From Enterococcus sp. BWB1-3 (GTDB lineage: Bacteria > Bacillota > Bacilli > Lactobacillales > Enterococcaceae): a stretch of 64,000 bases of DNA. Positions 47,269-57,114 of this stretch are shown here, one piece after another; position 1 is the first letter of the stretch; each line of letters starts with the position of its first letter. Under the pieces are notes generated by a model. That model searched no databases and was not told where the DNA came from. It worked only from the letters and a program-made list of their open reading frames with translations. Where the stretch lies: contig NZ_JADOEP010000006.1 in assembly GCF_016745275.1 (NCBI RefSeq), positions 38,359-102,358 on the forward strand, given 5' to 3'. Both the position numbers and the translations under genes were made by a program.

Positions 47269-47626
47269 ATGTTTTGTCCGTACATTCATCCACTCTATTG
47301 CTGTTAAATAAGAGCAATCTGGTAGGAGAAAGTTCTCTTATCAAGAAATGATGGGAGCTATGTTTGAGTTAGTGAAAAACGAAAAGATTGAATGGTCAAG
47401 AATTTCCGAAGTGTCAAAGGGAAATAACAGCTGTTTTACAAGGATCGTTACAGCTGATTTGACTCGATTTAGCAGCTGTTTCTATAATTTTTATAGCTAG
47501 TTTGACTCCAGTTAGGGATGAAATCGGCATTTTTTGCCGAGTTGCTCCCGTGCTGGCTGCACGTTTCTTGGATTAAAAGTATCACTTAGGTTTAATTCGG
47601 TCAATACACTAGGGCGTGACTGAAAA
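47269..47626. other. Intergenic stretch with a solo MITE end
   Basis: No gene is seen. A small hairpin CGGCATTTTTTGCCG occurs near 47533. TAGGGCGTGACTGAAAA at 47610-47626 is a lone copy of the MITE end, three bases from the stop codon of the next gene on the minus strand. Confidence 0.6.
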
Positions 47627-47629
47627 AAT

Positions 47630-48118
47630 TTACTTGTACGTTGCAAGCTTCTTCTGGAACGCTAATACATCCGTAAGCGAAACATTTTGCATTGCACAAA
47701 GCATTTTTAATTTTGTATGCTCATCTGTTGTCTGACTGTTACTTAAAAATAGATGAACAGGTTTGGGAATAGTAATATTCGAATCCATACCGAAGGATGC
47801 TAATTGTTCCATACTGGCATTTCCATAGGTAAGCAGAAAACGAGAAATACGATAAACAGCCAGTTCTTTGTTCTCCAGAAGCTGGTAGAGCTTTTGGTAA
47901 TGATCAAACGTAAAATTCATAAAATGTGGAAGACTTTGCAGTAGGAGCAGTTCTGTAGGAATTCCTGCCAGTTTCTCTGAAAGCTCAACGATAATCTCCA
48001 GACTATTTTCCTGAGAAAAAATTTGATTGGAAATTGCAGTAAATTTCTGGTACCGAAACTCACTGGTCTTGTGCACTTGTATTTTTTGTATCTTTTCGTA
48101 ATAATCTGTGGTATTCAT
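47630..48118 (-). CDS. Hypothetical protein, 162 residues
   Basis: I do not recognise a family. The protein is predicted mainly alpha-helical (long leucine-rich helices near 40-65 and 72-100), cytoplasmic, with no signal or membrane segment. GGAGGG lies upstream of ATG, which supports real translation. It is alone between a MITE-rich spacer and a lipoprotein gene. Confidence 0.6.
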   Translation of the reverse strand: MNTTDYYEKIQKIQVHKTSEFRYQKFTAISNQIFSQENSLEIIVELSEKLAGIPTELLLLQSLPHFMNFTFDHYQKLYQLLENKELAVYRISRFLLTYGNASMEQLASFGMDSNITIPKPVHLFLSNSQTTDEHTKLKMLCAMQNVSLTDVLAFQKKLATYK

Positions 48119-48208
48119 TTGGAAATGCCCTCCGGACGGCTTTAAAAACTCGCAGTTTTTTTATAATAAATTTTGTCTCCTAAATGTAGAATTGTAGATT
48201 TTAATGAA

Positions 48209-48257
48209 AAAAGACCGGCTGTGTCAAGTTTGTATATGACTTTGCCAGTCTTTTTGT
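48209..48257. terminator. Terminator of the lipoprotein gene
   Basis: AAAAAGACCGGC...GTCA pairs imperfectly with TGAC...GCCAGTCTTTTT. It lies directly beyond the lipoprotein stop on the minus strand, with T-rich DNA on both sides. Confidence 0.65.
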
Positions 48258-48267
48258 TGTATGCTCT

Positions 48268-49464
48268 TTATAGTAACGCCTTATCTAATGCTTCATTTAA
48301 GCGTTTCATCTGATCTTTACTGAAAATCAGAGAACCGCTGTCCCGCAATTCATCGGCATCCTCCTGTGTAATTTCTTCAGGATACATCTCAATTGATTCA
48401 ATCAGCTGGTCAAATTCCTCGTCGGTAAATGCATAATCTTCATCTTCATAAAGATCTCCATAGAGGTCATCGTAGTAACTTGAATCAGCTGATCTTCCCA
48501 TAGCAGAACCATAAATAGAGCTGATGATCGCATCAAATTCATCCGTAGTCAGAACATTCTTTTTAGAAGGCACACTAATTTTTTCAGTATTTTTTTGAGG
48601 AGTCATTTTCATGGACAGAGTCAAGTCCATATCTGTAGTTTCGTCTTTAATAACCATATTAAATTTATAAGACATCGCACTGCTCTTTGTGTTGATACTG
48701 AGTTCTACAGAAAGGTCTTCAAGTCCTTCTGAGAACATCTCCGTAATATCAACGGATGACTTATCTGTTTTTCCTGATTTGCTGTCTTCCAAAGATTCCA
48801 TAATTACTTCTGCAATTTGAGTGATCTCTTTTTTAGTGAATATATGTGTAATTACATCATCCTTTTTAGTAAAGGTCTTTTTATCAAATGACTCCATCAA
48901 TTTACGCAGTTTATCCTGTAGTTCTTTATCGTTTACTGTGCCGGCAGCTGCAGCAACGTCAGAGCTGCTGGATGCACCATCGGTAAATTCTGAACCGACC
49001 TCACCAACATCAATATATTTGCCATCCAGTTTTTTTAGATCAGAAGCACTGATGTCAATCGGGTACTGTAGTGCGTTGGCTATATCTACAGCACCTGAGA
49101 AAAAGCTTGCAGATAAATACATTTTCTCTTTTTGAATGACAAATTGTAATGGCAGTGTTTGACCCAAAGCGTTCAGGTTCATCTCCATTTCCATTGTTTC
49201 ATCATCCTGATTCAAAGCATAACTGCCGTCAACTGTAATATTTTCCAACTGACTGACCATCATGGCAGTATAGGCACTGTCGTCTTCATCACTTGAAAAA
49301 TCAATATTGTCAATGCTCATTTCAAATTTTGCAGCATTGAATGTACTCTGTTCTGTAGAATATAGTGCATCTACAAACTCTTTTTGCGGATCATTGCTGC
49401 AGCCGACCAATGTAAAAACAAAGGCAGCAGTTAGAATACCTAACCCAATTCTTTTTAGTTTCAT
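48268..49464 (-). CDS. Putative lipoprotein, 398 residues
   Basis: The N-terminus is a lipoprotein signal: K-rich start, hydrophobic core and lipobox LVGC with C22 as the lipidated residue. The mature part is acidic, with repeated beta-type patterns (MEMEMNLNALGQTLPLQFV; ADLSVELSIN-type strands) like other extracellular Firmicutes lipoproteins of unknown role, and ends in an acidic helical tail. GGAGG lies before ATG. No enzyme motif is visible. Confidence 0.78.
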   Translation of the reverse strand: MKLKRIGLGILTAAFVFTLVGCSNDPQKEFVDALYSTEQSTFNAAKFEMSIDNIDFSSDEDDSAYTAMMVSQLENITVDGSYALNQDDETMEMEMNLNALGQTLPLQFVIQKEKMYLSASFFSGAVDIANALQYPIDISASDLKKLDGKYIDVGEVGSEFTDGASSSSDVAAAAGTVNDKELQDKLRKLMESFDKKTFTKKDDVITHIFTKKEITQIAEVIMESLEDSKSGKTDKSSVDITEMFSEGLEDLSVELSINTKSSAMSYKFNMVIKDETTDMDLTLSMKMTPQKNTEKISVPSKKNVLTTDEFDAIISSIYGSAMGRSADSSYYDDLYGDLYEDEDYAFTDEEFDQLIESIEMYPEEITQEDADELRDSGSLIFSKDQMKRLNEALDKALL

Positions 49465-49590
49465 TTTTAATTTCCTCCTTTTACAGTATCTCTATTTTAC
49501 TAGCTATTTAAAGAAAATTATATCCTTTTTTTGAAATTATTTTTTTTTTAGTCCTTCTTTACTTGAAGGTTTCTCCTAAAAATCAATAAT

Positions 49591-49608
49591 TTGTGCGCTA
49601 TCTCTCAA
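49591..49608. promoter_or_regulatory. Candidate Rex operator before nox
   Basis: TTGTGC-GCTATC-TCTCAA matches the Rex consensus TTGTGA-N6-TCACAA at 10 of 12 fixed positions. It lies 70 bases upstream of a -10-like TATAAT (49661-49666). rex itself is encoded at 26199. Confidence 0.45.
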
Positions 49609-49704
49609 AGTTTTTGAGGAATTTTAGATAATTTGATGAGCGTAACCCCTTACATTGCGGTATAATGGAATAACAGTACCTATTATGAAATGGAGGGGAT
49701 TTTT

Positions 49705-51036
49705 ATGTCAAAAACAATCATTGTTGGAGCAAATCATGCAGGGATAGCAGCGGCAAACACACTGTTGGACAACTACAAGGATCAGGAAGTCGTAATGATT
49801 GATCGGAACACAAACTTGAGTTATTTAGGGTGTGGAACAGCTCTTTGGGTAGGTCGTCAGATTGATTCTTATGAAAATCTTTTTTATACGAAGAAAGAAG
49901 AGTTTGAAGCTAAAGGTGCAACCATTCATATGGAAACAACGGTTGATAAAATTGATTTTGATAAAAAAGTTGTTTACTGTAAGAAAAAGGATGGATCAGA
50001 ATTTGCTGAAACTTACGATAAAGTTATTTTGGCAACAGGCTCGGCACCTATTTCTCCCAATATTCCGGGAAAAGATTTAAAAAATGTTGAATTCTTAAAG
50101 CTTTTTCAGGATGGACAGACAGTAGATGCAGCTATGGCGCAATCTGAAATTAATACTGTTGCAGTCATTGGTGCAGGTTATATCGGAGTGGAAATTGCAG
50201 AAGCAGCGAAACGCCGTGGAAAAAATGTTCTTTTATTCGATGCAGAAGAACGGTGTCTGCCTAATTACTATGATAAATGGTTTACAGACGATATGGATAA
50301 GGTGCTGTCAGACAATGGGATTGAACTCCATTACAATGAACTGGCAAAAGAATATAAGGGGACAGACAAAGTAGAAGCAATTGTGACAGACAAAGGGGAA
50401 TATCCGGTTGATCTGGTGATTAACGCAATTGGCTTTAAGCCAAATAATCAGCTTGGCAAAGATCATTTGAAGCTGTTTATCAATGGCGCATATTTGGTGG
50501 ATAATCATCAGCAGACAAGTGATCCAGACGTATATGCTGTGGGAGACTGTGCAACTATTTATTCCAACGCAGTTCAAGATACAACGTATATTGCTTTGGC
50601 AACAAATGCGGTTCGTTCAGGCATTGTCGGTGCGCATAATGTTGCAGGCACACCTCTTGAAGCAATTGGTGTACAGGGTTCGAACGGAATTTCCATCTTC
50701 GGCTATAACATGGTATCTACAGGGCTGACTGTTCAGGAAGCTGAAAAAGCCGGATTTAAAGTGAAATATACAGAATTTGAAGATACACAAAAACCAGGAT
50801 TTATGTCAGAAAACAATACAGTGAAAATCCGTATCGTTTATGAAGAAGAATCCCGTCGAGTAGTTGGTGCCCAAATGGCCTCTTACACAGACATTTCAAT
50901 GGGAATTCATATGTTCTCGCTGGCGGTGGAGGAAAGTGTAACAATTGATAAGCTGAAATTGTTGGATATCTTCTTCCTGCCGCACTTTAATCAACCATAC
51001 AACTATATTACAATGGCGGCATTAAGTGCTGAATAA
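49705..51036 (+). CDS. nox: NADH oxidase, H2O-forming
   Basis: FAD enzyme that reduces oxygen to water with NADH, regenerating NAD+ and protecting from oxygen. The 443-residue protein has the N-terminal FAD loop IIVGANHAGIAAANT with H11, and the redox cysteine C43 in SYLGCGTALW (Cys42 in the E. faecalis enzyme), which cycles through sulfenic acid. The NAD loop VIGAGYIGVEIAEA lies near 160, and DVYAVGDCA near 277 binds FAD. The C-terminal dimer domain is complete. ATG 49705 has GGAGGGGAT; the ATG five codons earlier overlaps that site. Coenzyme A disulfide reductase is the main alternative, but the context and sequence favour Nox. Confidence 0.92.
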   Translation: MSKTIIVGANHAGIAAANTLLDNYKDQEVVMIDRNTNLSYLGCGTALWVGRQIDSYENLFYTKKEEFEAKGATIHMETTVDKIDFDKKVVYCKKKDGSEFAETYDKVILATGSAPISPNIPGKDLKNVEFLKLFQDGQTVDAAMAQSEINTVAVIGAGYIGVEIAEAAKRRGKNVLLFDAEERCLPNYYDKWFTDDMDKVLSDNGIELHYNELAKEYKGTDKVEAIVTDKGEYPVDLVINAIGFKPNNQLGKDHLKLFINGAYLVDNHQQTSDPDVYAVGDCATIYSNAVQDTTYIALATNAVRSGIVGAHNVAGTPLEAIGVQGSNGISIFGYNMVSTGLTVQEAEKAGFKVKYTEFEDTQKPGFMSENNTVKIRIVYEEESRRVVGAQMASYTDISMGIHMFSLAVEESVTIDKLKLLDIFFLPHFNQPYNYITMAALSAE

Positions 51037-51057
51037 GGGATAATGACCGGTTATTTA

Positions 51058-51097
51058 ACAAGACAGGGAGAGTAATTTTCCTATCTTGTTTTTTTTT
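51058..51097 (+). terminator. Terminator after nox
   Basis: ACAAGACAGG pairs with CCTATCTTGT (one mismatch), followed by eight T. Confidence 0.88.
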
Positions 51098-51222
51098 CAT
51101 CTAAAATTGTAAAAGAATTATAAGTTATCAGACAATTTTCTAAAAAAGTTTAATTTTTAAAGACTTTCATGTATAATGGTTGGAGTTAATAGAAGTTATG
51201 TAGAAAGTAAGGAGGATTAATT

Positions 51223-52650
51223 TTGGCAAACGATAACCAAAATAATCAAGATCATTCTGATTCTTCCTTCAAAGAGCAGATTCTACGCTCGATGAGAGTT
51301 GACGGCAGTGAGGATGATCACATGTCTTCTTCTGGAAATGAATATCAGAATCAGAGTGAGGAGCATTCTCAAGTAAATACCTCTGGCTCATCTGATTGGG
51401 AGTCTAATCAACAAGAAGCTCCTCAAAGCTATTCAAGAGTAGAAGCTTCACAGGGATTTGAGCAACAACCAATAAATAACAGTAATGACGATGAGCAGCA
51501 TCGTACTTCTGAAAATAAAGACAACAGAGCGGATTCTTTCAAACGCACCCGGAAAAAAGAAGATCGCCTAGTAAATCGTATTGTGCTGTTGGTAATTTCT
51601 GTTTTGATTTTAGTGATTGCAATTTTTGGATTTACCTTCTATAAATATGTAGATGAAGGGCTGCAGCCATTAGATAAAAACGACAATAATCTAGTACAGG
51701 TCTATATTCCAGCTGGTTCTTCAAATAAGCAAATTGCTGCTATTCTTGAGGAAAATAAAGTAATTAAAAGCGGAATGGTTTTTAACTACTATATTAAGTT
51801 TAAGAATTTAGCAGATTTTCAGGCCGGTTATTATCAAATGGCTCCAAATATGACATTGGATGAAGTAGGCGGATTGCTTAGAGAAGGCGGAACAGCGGAA
51901 CCAATGCAGATCGCTGACGGGAAAGTAACTGTTCCTGAAGGATACGATATTGATAAAATCGGAGATGCAATAAAAGAAAATACTGATTACAAAAAAGATG
52001 ATTTTATTGCATTGATGCAGAACGAAGACTACTTCAATGCAATGCTTGCCAAATATCCGGATTTGCTTGGAAGTGCAGCAGAAGCAGAAGGTGTAAGATA
52101 TCGGCTGGAAGGATACCTGTTCCCAGCAACCTATGATTACTATAAAGACGTATCCTTGGAAGACTTTGTAGATCAGATGATTGCAAAAACAGACAGTGTA
52201 ATTGGCGAATATGCAGCAGCAGTTAATGCAAAAGGAATGACCAATCAGCAAGTTCTGACATTGGCTTCCTTGGTTGAAAAAGAAGGGGTGGAGGAAAGCG
52301 ATCGCAGAAAAATTGCTCAGGTCTTCTTTAACCGGATTGCAGCCAATATGCCTTTACAGTCAGATATTTCTATTCTCTATGCTTTAGGAGAACATAAAGA
52401 GTTAGTGACCTACAAAGATCTTGAAGTAGATTCGCCATACAACCTGTATAGAAATACCGGATATGGTCCAGGACCAATGGATAGTCCAAGTGAACAGGCA
52501 ATAGCAGCAGTACTGAACCCGGAAGAAAACAGCTATTTTTATTTTGTAGCAGATATAAAAACCGGAAAAGTTTATTTTGCAGAAACCTATGAAGAACATC
52601 AGGAATTCGTAGACAAATATGTAAACAACAGTACCGAAAAAAGTGATTAA
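51223..52650 (+). CDS. mltG: Endolytic transglycosylase MltG
   Basis: Cuts nascent glycan strands in the cell wall. The 475-residue protein has a long, polar, low-complexity cytoplasmic N-terminus (about 1-110, rich in N, Q, S, E), one membrane helix (about 117-137), a LysM-like region and the YceG catalytic domain with the glutamate in ASLVEKEG (E352/E354). Enterococci and streptococci share the extended cytoplasmic part. The start is TTG 51223, with GGAGG seven bases upstream; no ATG fits. greA follows 240 bases later. Confidence 0.93.
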   Translation: MANDNQNNQDHSDSSFKEQILRSMRVDGSEDDHMSSSGNEYQNQSEEHSQVNTSGSSDWESNQQEAPQSYSRVEASQGFEQQPINNSNDDEQHRTSENKDNRADSFKRTRKKEDRLVNRIVLLVISVLILVIAIFGFTFYKYVDEGLQPLDKNDNNLVQVYIPAGSSNKQIAAILEENKVIKSGMVFNYYIKFKNLADFQAGYYQMAPNMTLDEVGGLLREGGTAEPMQIADGKVTVPEGYDIDKIGDAIKENTDYKKDDFIALMQNEDYFNAMLAKYPDLLGSAAEAEGVRYRLEGYLFPATYDYYKDVSLEDFVDQMIAKTDSVIGEYAAAVNAKGMTNQQVLTLASLVEKEGVEESDRRKIAQVFFNRIAANMPLQSDISILYALGEHKELVTYKDLEVDSPYNLYRNTGYGPGPMDSPSEQAIAAVLNPEENSYFYFVADIKTGKVYFAETYEEHQEFVDKYVNNSTEKSD

Positions 52651-52672
52651 TTCAAGATTTGGAGTAATATTT

Positions 52673-52702
52673 TACGAGTCAGACTATTATGGTGTGGCTC
52701 GT
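52673..52702 (+). terminator. Weak terminator after mltG
   Basis: ACGAGTCA pairs with TGGCTCGT (one mismatch), followed by TTCGCTTT. The T tail is poor. Confidence 0.45.
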
Positions 52703-52889
52703 TTCGCTTTGGTATATTTATGAAAGCGTTAGAATGTTTAAGTAACGAAAATTAAAAAATTAATGGATTCTTATTTACAATTTTAGAAAACCGTGGTAAT
52801 CTTTTGTGGATTACTGATAACCCCCATATTTTTGGGGAACACAGAATGGTACATGATAGATTGTAGTAAGTTCGTAAGGGAGAATTATT

Positions 52890-53363
52890 ATGGTAGAAAA
52901 AGTATTTCCTATGACGCTTGAAGGAAAAGAGAAATTAGAGCAGGAGTTGGAGGAATTAAAAACAGTTAAACGAAAAGAAATTGTTGAGCGTATTAAAATT
53001 GCGCGCAGCTTCGGTGACCTGTCTGAGAACTCTGAATATGAATCTGCAAAGGATGAACAAGCCTTTGTAGAGGGAAGAATTACAACGCTGGAAAATATGA
53101 TTCGTTTTGCAGAGATCATTGACAACGATGGCGTTGATTCTGATGAAGTATCTATTGGTAAAACAGTCACATTTATTGAATTGCCTGATGGAGAAGAAGA
53201 AGAATATACGATTGTCGGAAGTGCTGAGGCAGATCCTTTTTCTGGAAAAATTTCAAATGATTCACCAATTGCACAGGCATTGATTGGAAAATATCTGGGA
53301 GACGAAGTCACAATTTCGACTCCGGGTGGAGATATGCAAGTCAAGATCACAAAAGTGAGCTAG
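52890..53363 (+). CDS. greA: Transcription elongation factor GreA
   Basis: Rescues backtracked RNA polymerase by stimulating transcript cleavage. The 157-residue protein has an N-terminal coiled coil (about 10-75) with the acidic tip residues in [16 protein letters not shown], then the FKBP-like C-terminal domain (IGKTVTF near 90, [16 protein letters not shown] near 130). GGGAG precedes ATG. The stop is 13 bases before a large repeat element. Confidence 0.97.
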   Translation: MVEKVFPMTLEGKEKLEQELEELKTVKRKEIVERIKIARSFGDLSENSEYESAKDEQAFVEGRITTLENMIRFAEIIDNDGVDSDEVSIGKTVTFIELPDGEEEEYTIVGSAEADPFSGKISNDSPIAQALIGKYLGDEVTISTPGGDMQVKITKVS

Positions 53364-53376
53364 GAGATTATGTTTA

Positions 53377-54244
53377 GAGGTAGTGACAAAGCTTCTTCAT
53401 GCGACGAGAAATCGCAGGAGCAAATGTCTACATGCGACGAGTAACCGCAGGAGCAAGCTTTTTGTGCGACGAGTAACCGCAGGAGCAAGTTCTTTGTGCG
53501 ACGAGTAATCGCAGGAGCAAGTTCTTTGTGCGACGAGTAATCGCAGGAGCAAGTTCTTTGTGCGACGAGTAATCGCAGGAGCAAGTTCTTTGTGCGACGA
53601 GTAATCGCAGGAGCAAGTTCTTTGTGCGACGAGTAATCGCAGGAGCAAGCTTTTTGTGCGACGAGTAATCGCAGGAGCAGAAGTGTTCCTCCTCAAGAAC
53701 CAAGTAGGTAACATGCATCATCTACTCTGACAAGTCAATCATAGTGATTTATGTCAATAAGTCGGAATATACGAAGATTGTCAAGGAACACTAGTCATAA
53801 AATGAATAGCTGTGGATTGATATCTACTTGGAGCTTTCCGTATTTTTGAGAGTATTCGACTTATTTCCGAGATACCAGTTCTACTTTGCCACTTCTGCTT
53901 ATATTTGTACTTTAGCAGAATGGTATGCGTAGTTTCGATAAGTATTCCTTGAATGAAACTAGCTCACTTGATGTAGTATGTATGCGTAGCGTAGAAGAAC
54001 TGCTGTCTCTACGAGTCTAACGGTTCTCAAGACAAAACAATACACTACACTTCATTTCGATCTCATCAATTTCTAAATGGCAAAGCCACTAAGAATTGAA
54101 GGACTTCGTTTCGATCCTCGAAGCATGTCTGAAGGACATGTAAGAACGTGTTCCTACGTTTCTTACAAATGCTCGGATCATACAAAGATTGGAACACTGT
54201 TTACTCAGCTTTAGGGGACTTAGGCATACTTATGTCATAGTCCC
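53377..54244. mobile_element. Large modular repeat element A (868 bp)
   Basis: The left end GAGGTAGTGACA (53377-53388) is followed by AAGCTTCTTCA and array 3, then GAAGTGTTCCTCC continues the same end sequence that is uninterrupted in other copies. The body (about 53680-54180) is shared with the element at 58470-59150. The right end, read inward, is GGGACTATGACATAAGTATG, matching the ends at 15082 and 24230. Short reading frames inside it carry no protein signal. Confidence 0.82.
53400..53679 (+). repeat. Tandem 32-33 bp repeat array 3
   Basis: Nine units start at 53400, 53433, 53465, 53497, 53529, 53561, 53593, 53625 and 53657. The linkers are mostly AGTTCTTTG or AGCTTTTTG (period 32). The last unit runs directly into GAAGTGTTC of the element. 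Confidence 0.95.
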
Positions 54245-54558
54245 TTTTGGTTTATATTAAATCAGCCTATGGGATATTTTTTGTCTTATTATTTTAGCGG
54301 TCTTATGTTCATTGTTAGTGCACATTGGTGCAACTCATCAATAGTCATAAAATACAGAGTTATAAATTGCAGCGTAGAAAAGCGTGATTGAATATTGGTC
54401 TGAGTGTTTGAAGCAGCCGGGTAAAATTTTGAAAAGTCCTCTATTCTGCTTGTATTCAGTTAAAATTCGGGCTAAAGACCTATAGTAAAATCCTTCCAAA
54501 GCAACTACTATTAAAGTTGAATTAAAGATATACTGTTGATAGAAAGGGGGAAAATAAA
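54245..54558. promoter_or_regulatory. Region upstream of liaFSR
   Basis: About 310 AT-rich bases between the repeat element and liaF. No clear gene or RNA element was seen. The lia promoter is expected here, but no convincing -35/-10 pair was identified. Confidence 0.4.
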
Positions 54559-55293
54559 ATGAATAACCCATGGAGATCCTTTATTCTGGTAGAAGCATTG
54601 CTGTTTGTCTTTGCTCTATGGCAGATTATACATAATACACCACTTCTTATTTTACTGATATTGGGTGTTTTAAGCGTCTTTTTTTCAGCAAGAAGAAGAG
54701 GGCATAAAAGCGGACTCATCAATTTTGTTTTAGTTACGGGAATCATCCTAATTTTCATTAGTCTGATTAACAGTCCGGCAGTGTGGTTGATGGTGGTTTT
54801 CGCCATTCTTTTTATTGGACTCAGAGGTGTGGAGATTTCAGGAATTGACCTTACTCAGCGGGCACCGTGGAAGAAAAAGCAAATGATGATTATCGAAACA
54901 ACTAATGTTGAAAGTAAAAACGGCCGCAGGTTCAAACGACCTTGGTTTGCCAATGAACGGATTGGCAGTAACGTGTACGAATGGGATGATATAAACATAG
55001 ATATTCTCTCCGGAGATACAATTATTGATTTAGGTAACACATTATTGCCGAAAGACGATAATGTCATTATAGTAAGAAAAGGATTTGGACGCACCCGAGT
55101 TCTAGTTCCTCTTGGTGTAGATATCCTGTTGGAACATTCAACCTTTTTGGGGAATGTAACATTTGAGAATGAAAAATATCATCTGAAAAACGAATCTCTG
55201 AAAGTATACAGCGACAGTTACGACAGCAATCCAAGACGCTTGAAAATCCTTACAAATACCTTGGTGGGGGATGTTGAGGTGATTCGTGTATGA
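54559..55293 (+). CDS. liaF: LiaF-type membrane regulator
   Basis: Negative regulator of the LiaRS envelope-stress system. The 244-residue protein has four membrane helices in its first 95 residues and a cytoplasmic C-terminal domain (about 130-244) with repeated beta strands: WDDINIDILSGDTIIDLGNTL and RVLVPLGVDILLEHST fit the LiaF/YvqF family. An AGGGGG sequence precedes ATG. Its last codons overlap the liaS start. Confidence 0.92.
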   Translation: MNNPWRSFILVEALLFVFALWQIIHNTPLLILLILGVLSVFFSARRRGHKSGLINFVLVTGIILIFISLINSPAVWLMVVFAILFIGLRGVEISGIDLTQRAPWKKKQMMIIETTNVESKNGRRFKRPWFANERIGSNVYEWDDINIDILSGDTIIDLGNTLLPKDDNVIIVRKGFGRTRVLVPLGVDILLEHSTFLGNVTFENEKYHLKNESLKVYSDSYDSNPRRLKILTNTLVGDVEVIRV

Positions 55294-56396
55294 TGGCTGG
55301 GAAAATCTCCAGACAGATGATTGCGCTGTATACAGCGTTCAGTACTTTTTTAGTCGTACTTTTTACCCTATATTCATATCTTTATTCCATCAACCAAAAA
55401 GACTGGTTGATGGAGCTTTTCCGTAGAAAGGTATTCTATATTCCGATTTTTTTCCATATTTTGCTGATTTCTCTGCTGGTGGGACTGTTGACTTTTGTGT
55501 TAATCACTATTGTTCAGAAGGCACAATATGGTAGAATTGAAGAAAAGCTGCGTTTGCTGGTAGCAGGAAATTATGATAGTCCGCTGTTGGTAAAACAGAT
55601 TGCTCATGCAGAGAATGACAGCTATATTGGTGATATTGATGATGATATTCGAAAAGTTCGTGAAAAGCTGGTTGATATGTCAAAAGAGCTGCAACAGCTT
55701 AACAGTCGGCCTCAACTGGTAGATGGAGAGACCAGAGAAGAAATTCTGGAAGCAGAACGTCATAGATTGGCAAGGGAATTACACGATTCAGTCAGTCAGC
55801 AATTATTTGGTGCAATGATGATGATTTCTGCATTGAATGAACAGGCACAAAAGAACGGCACATCAGAAGCAGTAAAAAAACAAATGGCAATTGTCGGCGA
55901 TGTGATTAATGCTTCTCAATCTGAAATGAGAGCATTGCTGCTCCATTTGAGACCAGTGAACCTTGAAGGAAAGAGCTTGAAAAAAGGAATTGAACAACTG
56001 CTTACAGAACTGAAGACCAAAATTAAAATTGAACTGACATGGGATGTTGAAGATGTTTGTTTGAATAACAATATTGAGGATCATCTGTTTCGGATTGTTC
56101 AGGAGCTTTTATCGAATACACTGCGTCATGCGAAAGCCAAGGAACTGGAAGTCTATCTGCATCAGGTAGGTGAAAATGTTTTGTTGAGATTAGTGGATGA
56201 CGGTGTCGGTTTTGATATGAATGAAAATGAGAATAAGGCTGGAAGCTATGGGCTAAAGAACATTCGCGAACGTGTTGCCGGTATGGGCGGCATAATAAAA
56301 ATTATCAGCTTTAAAGGACAGGGAACAAGCGTGGAGATTAAGGTACCCGTTATTAAGGAGGAACTTGCAGATGATCAAAGTAATGTTGGTAGATGA
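55290..56396 (+). CDS. liaS: Sensor histidine kinase LiaS
   Basis: Membrane sensor of the cell-envelope stress system, 368 residues. Two membrane helices (about 10-30 and 48-72) enclose a very short outer loop, as usual for intramembrane-sensing kinases. They are followed by a HAMP-like linker, the HisKA_3 dimerisation domain with phospho-acceptor H165 in [13 protein letters not shown], and an ATPase domain with DDGVGFDM and GLKNIRERV. In enterococci, changes in this system are tied to daptomycin resistance. ATG 55290 (or 55293) overlaps liaF. Confidence 0.94.
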   Translation: MMAGKISRQMIALYTAFSTFLVVLFTLYSYLYSINQKDWLMELFRRKVFYIPIFFHILLISLLVGLLTFVLITIVQKAQYGRIEEKLRLLVAGNYDSPLLVKQIAHAENDSYIGDIDDDIRKVREKLVDMSKELQQLNSRPQLVDGETREEILEAERHRLARELHDSVSQQLFGAMMMISALNEQAQKNGTSEAVKKQMAIVGDVINASQSEMRALLLHLRPVNLEGKSLKKGIEQLLTELKTKIKIELTWDVEDVCLNNNIEDHLFRIVQELLSNTLRHAKAKELEVYLHQVGENVLLRLVDDGVGFDMNENENKAGSYGLKNIRERVAGMGGIIKIISFKGQGTSVEIKVPVIKEELADDQSNVGR

Positions 56397-57003
56397 CCAT
56401 GAAATGGTGCGTTTAGGTGTTTCTTCCTACTTATCTATTCAAGATGATATTGAAGTGATTGGTGAGGCGGAGAATGGAAAAATCGGTTACGAAAAAGCAT
56501 TGGAACTGAGGCCGGATGTAATCTTAATGGATCTGGTCATGGACGAAATGGATGGAATCGAATCAACAAAAGCAATTTTAAAAGACTGGCCGAAAGCCAA
56601 AATTATTATTGTCACCAGTTTTATAGATGACGAGAAGGTTTATCCTGCTATTGAAGCCGGAGCAGCCGGATATCTCCTGAAAACATCAACAGCGCATGAG
56701 ATTGCAGATGCCATTCGAGCGACATTCCGCGGTGAGCGTGTATTGGAACCGGAAGTAACAACAAAAATGATGGAGCGGCTGATAAAAAAACAAGAGCCGG
56801 TGTTACATGATGATCTGACGAATCGTGAATTTGAAATTTTATTGCTGATTGCGAAAGGTAAAAGTAATCAGGAAATTGCGGATGAGCTGTTTATTACACT
56901 GAAAACAGTAAAAACCCATGTTTCCAATATTCTAGCCAAACTAGACGTGGATGATCGGACACAAGCAACCATTTATGCATTCCAACATCAGCTGACAAAA
57001 TAA
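56371..57003 (+). CDS. liaR: Response regulator LiaR
   Basis: NarL/LuxR-type regulator of 210 residues. The receiver domain has the acidic pocket VDDHE and phospho-acceptor D54 in [12 protein letters not shown]. The C-terminal helix-turn-helix (about 145-205) contains [25 protein letters not shown] 56371, behind AAGGAG, is preferred over TTG 56365. The gene overlaps liaS by 26 bases, so kinase and regulator are made together. Confidence 0.94.
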   Translation: MIKVMLVDDHEMVRLGVSSYLSIQDDIEVIGEAENGKIGYEKALELRPDVILMDLVMDEMDGIESTKAILKDWPKAKIIIVTSFIDDEKVYPAIEAGAAGYLLKTSTAHEIADAIRATFRGERVLEPEVTTKMMERLIKKQEPVLHDDLTNREFEILLLIAKGKSNQEIADELFITLKTVKTHVSNILAKLDVDDRTQATIYAFQHQLTK

Positions 57004-57114
57004 TATCTTAAGAGGATTTGTTTTAGACTGTTTAAAAGCAATTTTGCAGTGACAATGAGTAATCATTAGCTGCTGTACATAGGGTAAATCTATTATTAGG
57101 AGCAGACGACAATC

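Noticed and set aside
57004-57114. c-di-AMP riboswitch upstream of ktrA
   Set aside because: The 110-base leader is too short and shows no conserved ydaO elements.
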